Assembly: GCA_015062085.1 (NCBI GenBank)
Contig: SUVI01000159.1
Span: 1-8,245, forward strand
DNA length: 8,245 nucleotides
Reading direction: 5' to 3'
From: Planctomycetaceae bacterium
GTDB lineage: Bacteria > Planctomycetota > Planctomycetia > Pirellulales > Thermoguttaceae
This document shows positions 7,077 to 8,245 of the stretch, one piece after another. The notes under the pieces were generated by a model, which was not told the DNA's origin, made no database searches, and saw only the letters and a list, made by a program, of their open reading frames with translations. Every line of letters begins with the position of its first letter. Within the stretch, counting starts at the first letter, position 1. The position numbers and the translations under genes are program-made.

Positions 7077-7081
7077 AGGAG
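7077..7081 (+). promoter_or_regulatory. Ribosome binding site of the DUF1559 gene
   Basis: AGGAG with a 5-nt spacer precedes ATG 7087. It sets the start there and not at the in-frame ATG 7066. Complementary CTCCT copies lie at 7055-7059 and 7058-7062. Confidence 0.8.
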
Positions 7082-7086
7082 TAATT

Positions 7087-8031
7087 ATGCGAAAAACAGG
7101 ATTCACTCTCGTCGAGCTTCTGGTGGTCATCGCCATCATCGGAATGCTGGTCGGTCTGCTTCTTCCGGCAGTTCAGCAGGCTCGCGAAGCCGCACGCAGA
7201 ATGCAGTGCAATAATAATTTGAAACAAATGGGCCTAGCCTCCCTGAATCACGAGAGCCAGACTCGCAAATTCCCCTCCGGCGGCTGGCACTGGAGCTGGA
7301 CGGGAGATGCTGACGCAGGTTTTGGGAAAAATCAGATGGGCGGCTGGACCTACTCGCTCCTTCCGTTCATGGAACAAAACGCACTCTACCAGCTCGGTGC
7401 AGACGGCGACCCCGGTACAGAAAGCGCGACGCAGAAAACAAACGCACGCATTCGCGCGGAAACGCCCCTTTCCGTCTTCAGCTGTCCCTCACGCCGAATG
7501 GGCAAAACATACCCGGCCGGGACCAACGTAAAAAACTCCGAAACAGTCACCAACGGTGCCAAAATCGACTACGCAGCCAACTGTGCCGACACCTACAGTA
7601 ACGTAGACCCCGGCTCCTACAGCGCGTCAAAGTCCTACAATTGGCCAAATCCAACTTCCAAAGGCATCATCTTCGGACGAAGCGAAGTCTCGATCGGCGA
7701 GATCCGCGACGGGACCTCCAATACACTGCTCGTCGGTGAAAAATACTTGGCTCCCGACTACTACGAAACGGGAACCTCCAACTCGGACAATGAGCCGATT
7801 TTCACCGGCGCAGACTGGGATTCCTACCGTCAGATGACCACTGGCGCGCTCCCCTATCAGGACCGGTCGGGATACTTGGTAGACAGCAACAACATGGGAA
7901 GCGTACACGCCGGAAGTTTCGGGGCCGTTCTGTGCGACGGTTCCGTCCACGCGATCTCCTACTCCATCGACCCGGAGACCTACGCAGACCTCGGAGCAAG
8001 AAACGACGGCGCCCCCGTTACGCTTGAGTGA
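7087..8031 (+). CDS. DUF1559 prepilin-like protein with H-X9-DG motif
   Basis: The 314-residue protein begins with a type IV prepilin signal: a short basic leader MRKTG, then [20 protein letters not shown], with cleavage and methylation expected between G5 and F6 and the conserved Glu at mature position 5. After it comes the family segment [20 protein letters not shown]. Near the C-terminus H274 followed by nine residues and D284-G285 is the H-X9-DG motif of prepilin-processing-associated proteins. By family knowledge these are secreted, pseudopilin-like proteins that occur in many copies per planctomycete genome; their exact function is not established. The body is rich in Gly, Ser, Asn and Tyr, as is common for these proteins. 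Start 7087 was chosen from AGGAG at 5 nt. The gap to shc and the strong ribosome binding site suggest an independent gene, though no clear promoter was found. Confidence 0.95.
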   Translation: MRKTGFTLVELLVVIAIIGMLVGLLLPAVQQAREAARRMQCNNNLKQMGLASLNHESQTRKFPSGGWHWSWTGDADAGFGKNQMGGWTYSLLPFMEQNALYQLGADGDPGTESATQKTNARIRAETPLSVFSCPSRRMGKTYPAGTNVKNSETVTNGAKIDYAANCADTYSNVDPGSYSASKSYNWPNPTSKGIIFGRSEVSIGEIRDGTSNTLLVGEKYLAPDYYETGTSNSDNEPIFTGADWDSYRQMTTGALPYQDRSGYLVDSNNMGSVHAGSFGAVLCDGSVHAISYSIDPETYADLGARNDGAPVTLE

Positions 8032-8165
8032 CCCGTACCGTTGCGCTCGAACAGTCCATTCCCTGCGCAGACGCAGACGGTTCCTGAGCTCCGTAAAATT
8101 TTAATGAGAAAGATACAAAACTCCACTTCATCTGCCTTCCCGCGCTTTCGGAAAGACAGAAAACC

Positions 8166-8182
8166 GATCCTCGCACAGGATC
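8166..8182. other. Inverted repeat upstream of the nitroreductase-like gene
   Basis: GATCCT, CGCAC, AGGATC is a perfect 6-bp stem with a 5-nt loop, ending 22 nt before ATG 8205 and 8 nt before its ribosome binding site. It is followed by TTAACC and not a T-run, so it does not look like an intrinsic terminator. A leader hairpin or operator is possible. A shorter stem-loop (CTGCG, CAGA, CGCAG) lies at 8063-8076 after the DUF1559 stop. Confidence 0.35.
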
Positions 8183-8204
8183 TTAACCTCAGGAAAGGAA
8201 AATC

Positions 8205-8245
8205 ATGGAACTTTTTGAAGCCATTGAAAAGCGTTTCTCCTACCG
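8205..8245 (+). CDS. Probable nitroreductase-family protein (N-terminus only)
   Basis: ATG 8205 follows AGGAAAGG (8191-8198) with a 6-nt spacer. Only the first residues are visible, MELFEAIEKRFSY plus an Arg. This matches the usual opening of FMN-dependent nitroreductases (x-x-x-F-x-x-I-x-x-R-x-S-x-R), where the Arg and Ser residues help bind the flavin phosphate. Fourteen residues cannot prove the family, and the rest lies beyond the window. Confidence 0.5.
   Translation, partial: MELFEAIEKRFSY

Overview
The window most likely comes from a member of the Planctomycetota or a close PVC relative. Three things point there: a DUF1559-type prepilin-like protein with an intact H-X9-DG motif, a Hanks-type kinase-fold protein with a long low-complexity tail, and a stand-alone squalene-hopene cyclase. 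Base composition is moderate. No rRNA, tRNA, CRISPR array, transposase or insertion sequence was recognised.

Layout. Positions 1-1848 (minus strand) hold a kinase-fold protein that continues past the left edge. Its fold landmarks are kept but all three core catalytic residues are replaced, so it reads as a pseudokinase. Behind the kinase fold is a Ser/Pro-rich tail with a 15-bp and a 90-bp tandem repeat. Upstream on the same strand, 2018-3637 encodes ribonuclease Y (rny), complete. A gap of about 1.3 kb then separates rny from the divergently transcribed squalene-hopene cyclase gene (shc, 4981-6927, plus strand). The gap holds no convincing intact gene. It has a weak rny promoter, a possible decayed coding remnant, and next to shc a strong sigma-70-like promoter followed by an inverted repeat and three perfect 16-bp direct repeats. 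After shc come a DUF1559 prepilin-like gene (7087-8031) and the first 14 codons of a probable nitroreductase (8205 to the edge).

The genes do not form one obvious pathway. rny and the pseudokinase gene are co-oriented, 169 bp apart, and could share a transcript. shc makes hopanoids from squalene but has no other hopanoid gene next to it here. The DUF1559 gene has its own strong ribosome binding site.

The points most worth a second look are the pseudokinase with its recently expanded repeat tail, and the shc leader, where promoter, competing start codon, inverted repeat and direct repeats lie within about 120 bp. A 13-bp word from the shc repeats recurs upstream of the DUF1559 gene.
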